Assembly: GCF_014206815.1 (NCBI RefSeq)
Contig: NZ_JACHNP010000002.1
Location: forward strand, 1,054,001-1,118,000
Direction: 5' to 3'
DNA length: 64,000 bases
Origin: Xanthomonas sp. F10
GTDB taxonomy: Bacteria; Pseudomonadota; Gammaproteobacteria; Xanthomonadales; Xanthomonadaceae
Below the pieces are notes generated by a model. That model was given only the letters and a program-made list of their open reading frames with translations. It searched no databases and was not told the origin of the DNA. Both the position numbers and the translations under genes were made by a program. Shown piece by piece: positions 63,597 to 64,000 of this stretch (positions are counted from its first letter, which is position 1; every line of letters starts with the position of its first letter).

Positions 63597-64000
63597 TTAA
63601 ACCACTCTGGCGCGCAACAGGTCGTGAATGTTGAGCGCGCCGACCGCGCGGCCGGCCGCGTCGACCACGATCAGGCCGTTGATCTGATGGGTCTCCATCA
63701 GCCGTGCGGCCTCGGCGGCGAGCTGGTCGGCGCCGATGGTACGCGGCTGCCGGGTCATCACCTCGGCGATGCGGGTCTGGCGCACGTCCAGCGCGCTGTC
63801 CAGGGCGCGGCGCAGGTCGCCGTCGGTGAACAGCCCGAGCAGGCGGTCGTCGGCGTCGACCACCGCGGTCATGCCCAGGCGCTTGCGGCTCATCTCCACC
63901 AGCGCCTCGCTGAGGCTGGCGTCCTCGCGCACCTTGGGCAGTTCGTCGCCGCGGTGCATGACGTCGGTGATGTGCAGCAGCAGGCGCCGGCCGAGGCTGC
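63597..64000 (-). CDS. kdsD: Arabinose-5-phosphate isomerase, C-terminal CBS part (5' end outside window)
   Basis: The end of the KdsD/KpsF-type enzyme that makes D-arabinose 5-phosphate for Kdo. Visible are two CBS domains (LLLHITDVMHRGDELPKVR onward; TRIAEVMTRQPRTIGADQLA onward). The frame is open to the right edge, so the SIS isomerase domain is outside. The gene order kdsD-kdsC-lptC supports the call; the kpsF form cannot be excluded from this part. Confidence 0.9.
   Translation of the reverse strand, partial: SLGRRLLLHITDVMHRGDELPKVREDASLSEALVEMSRKRLGMTAVVDADDRLLGLFTDGDLRRALDSALDVRQTRIAEVMTRQPRTIGADQLAAEAARLMETHQINGLIVVDAAGRAVGALNIHDLLRARVV

Noticed and set aside
1-64000. tRNA or rRNA genes, insertion sequences, phage genes
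   Set aside because: Looked for by eye and none supported. The repeats found lack any transposase gene in the window.

Overview
The window is very GC-rich, almost fully coded gammaproteobacterial chromosome, and points to Xanthomonadaceae, most likely Xanthomonas or a close relative. This is inferred from the gene order (lptC-lptA-lptB-rpoN-hpf-ptsN-hprK-rapZ-EIIA-HPr-ptsI-mgtE, yggS/pilT/pilU, yqgE-yqgF-pyrB), from a PL1 pectate lyase next to tandem chemoreceptors, and from intergenic palindromes with the core GGAGCGGCTTCAGCCGCGAC. No rRNA, tRNA, insertion sequence, prophage or CRISPR array was seen. Both edges cut genes: a hybrid histidine kinase on the left and the kdsD/kpsF sugar-phosphate isomerase on the right.

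Layout. 0-20 kb is a mosaic of housekeeping genes (hemE, aroK-aroB, pdxH) and resistance or small-molecule genes: a DHA2-type MFS pump, a GlxA-type regulator divergent from an isochorismatase-fold hydrolase and a cupin, a complete RND tripartite pump (three overlapping genes), an esterase with a divergent AraC regulator, a cobalamin-binding-like protein, and an MFS pump divergent from soxR with a recognisable SoxR operator between them. 20-21 kb is a non-coding repeat block holding two copies of the 3' end of a LuxR-type regulator gene. 21-30 kb has a DUF4426 lipoprotein, proC, a cysteine-rich secreted protein, yggS divergent from pilT-pilU, then a beta-propeller gene overlapping a MASE1-GGDEF diguanylate cyclase.

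30-40 kb has YitT, DUF72, tag, DUF4153, yqgE-yqgF-pyrB, an M1 peptidase and a pectate lyase. 40-46 kb holds two paralogous chemoreceptors, each behind a FliA-type promoter and each ending in a CheR/CheB tether pentapeptide. 46-54 kb has a small secreted protein, an APC permease, an ArsB-type transporter, an orphan, a lipoprotein esterase and mgtE. 54-64 kb is one long minus-strand block that joins LPS building and export (kdsD, kdsC, lptCAB), sigma-54, ribosome hibernation, nitrogen PTS, HPr kinase, RapZ and a permease-less PTS.

The least explained signal is repetitive DNA. Heptamer arrays (GGGATTN/GGGACCC on the mRNA-sense strand) begin within a few bases of the stop codons of at least four genes (MFS pump, hemE, pilT, ptsI; rapZ similarly), often as facing inverted pairs, sometimes around the palindromic repeat. 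They match the canonical G-quadruplex pattern in RNA sense. Coordinates and motifs were read by eye; no alignment or folding was run.
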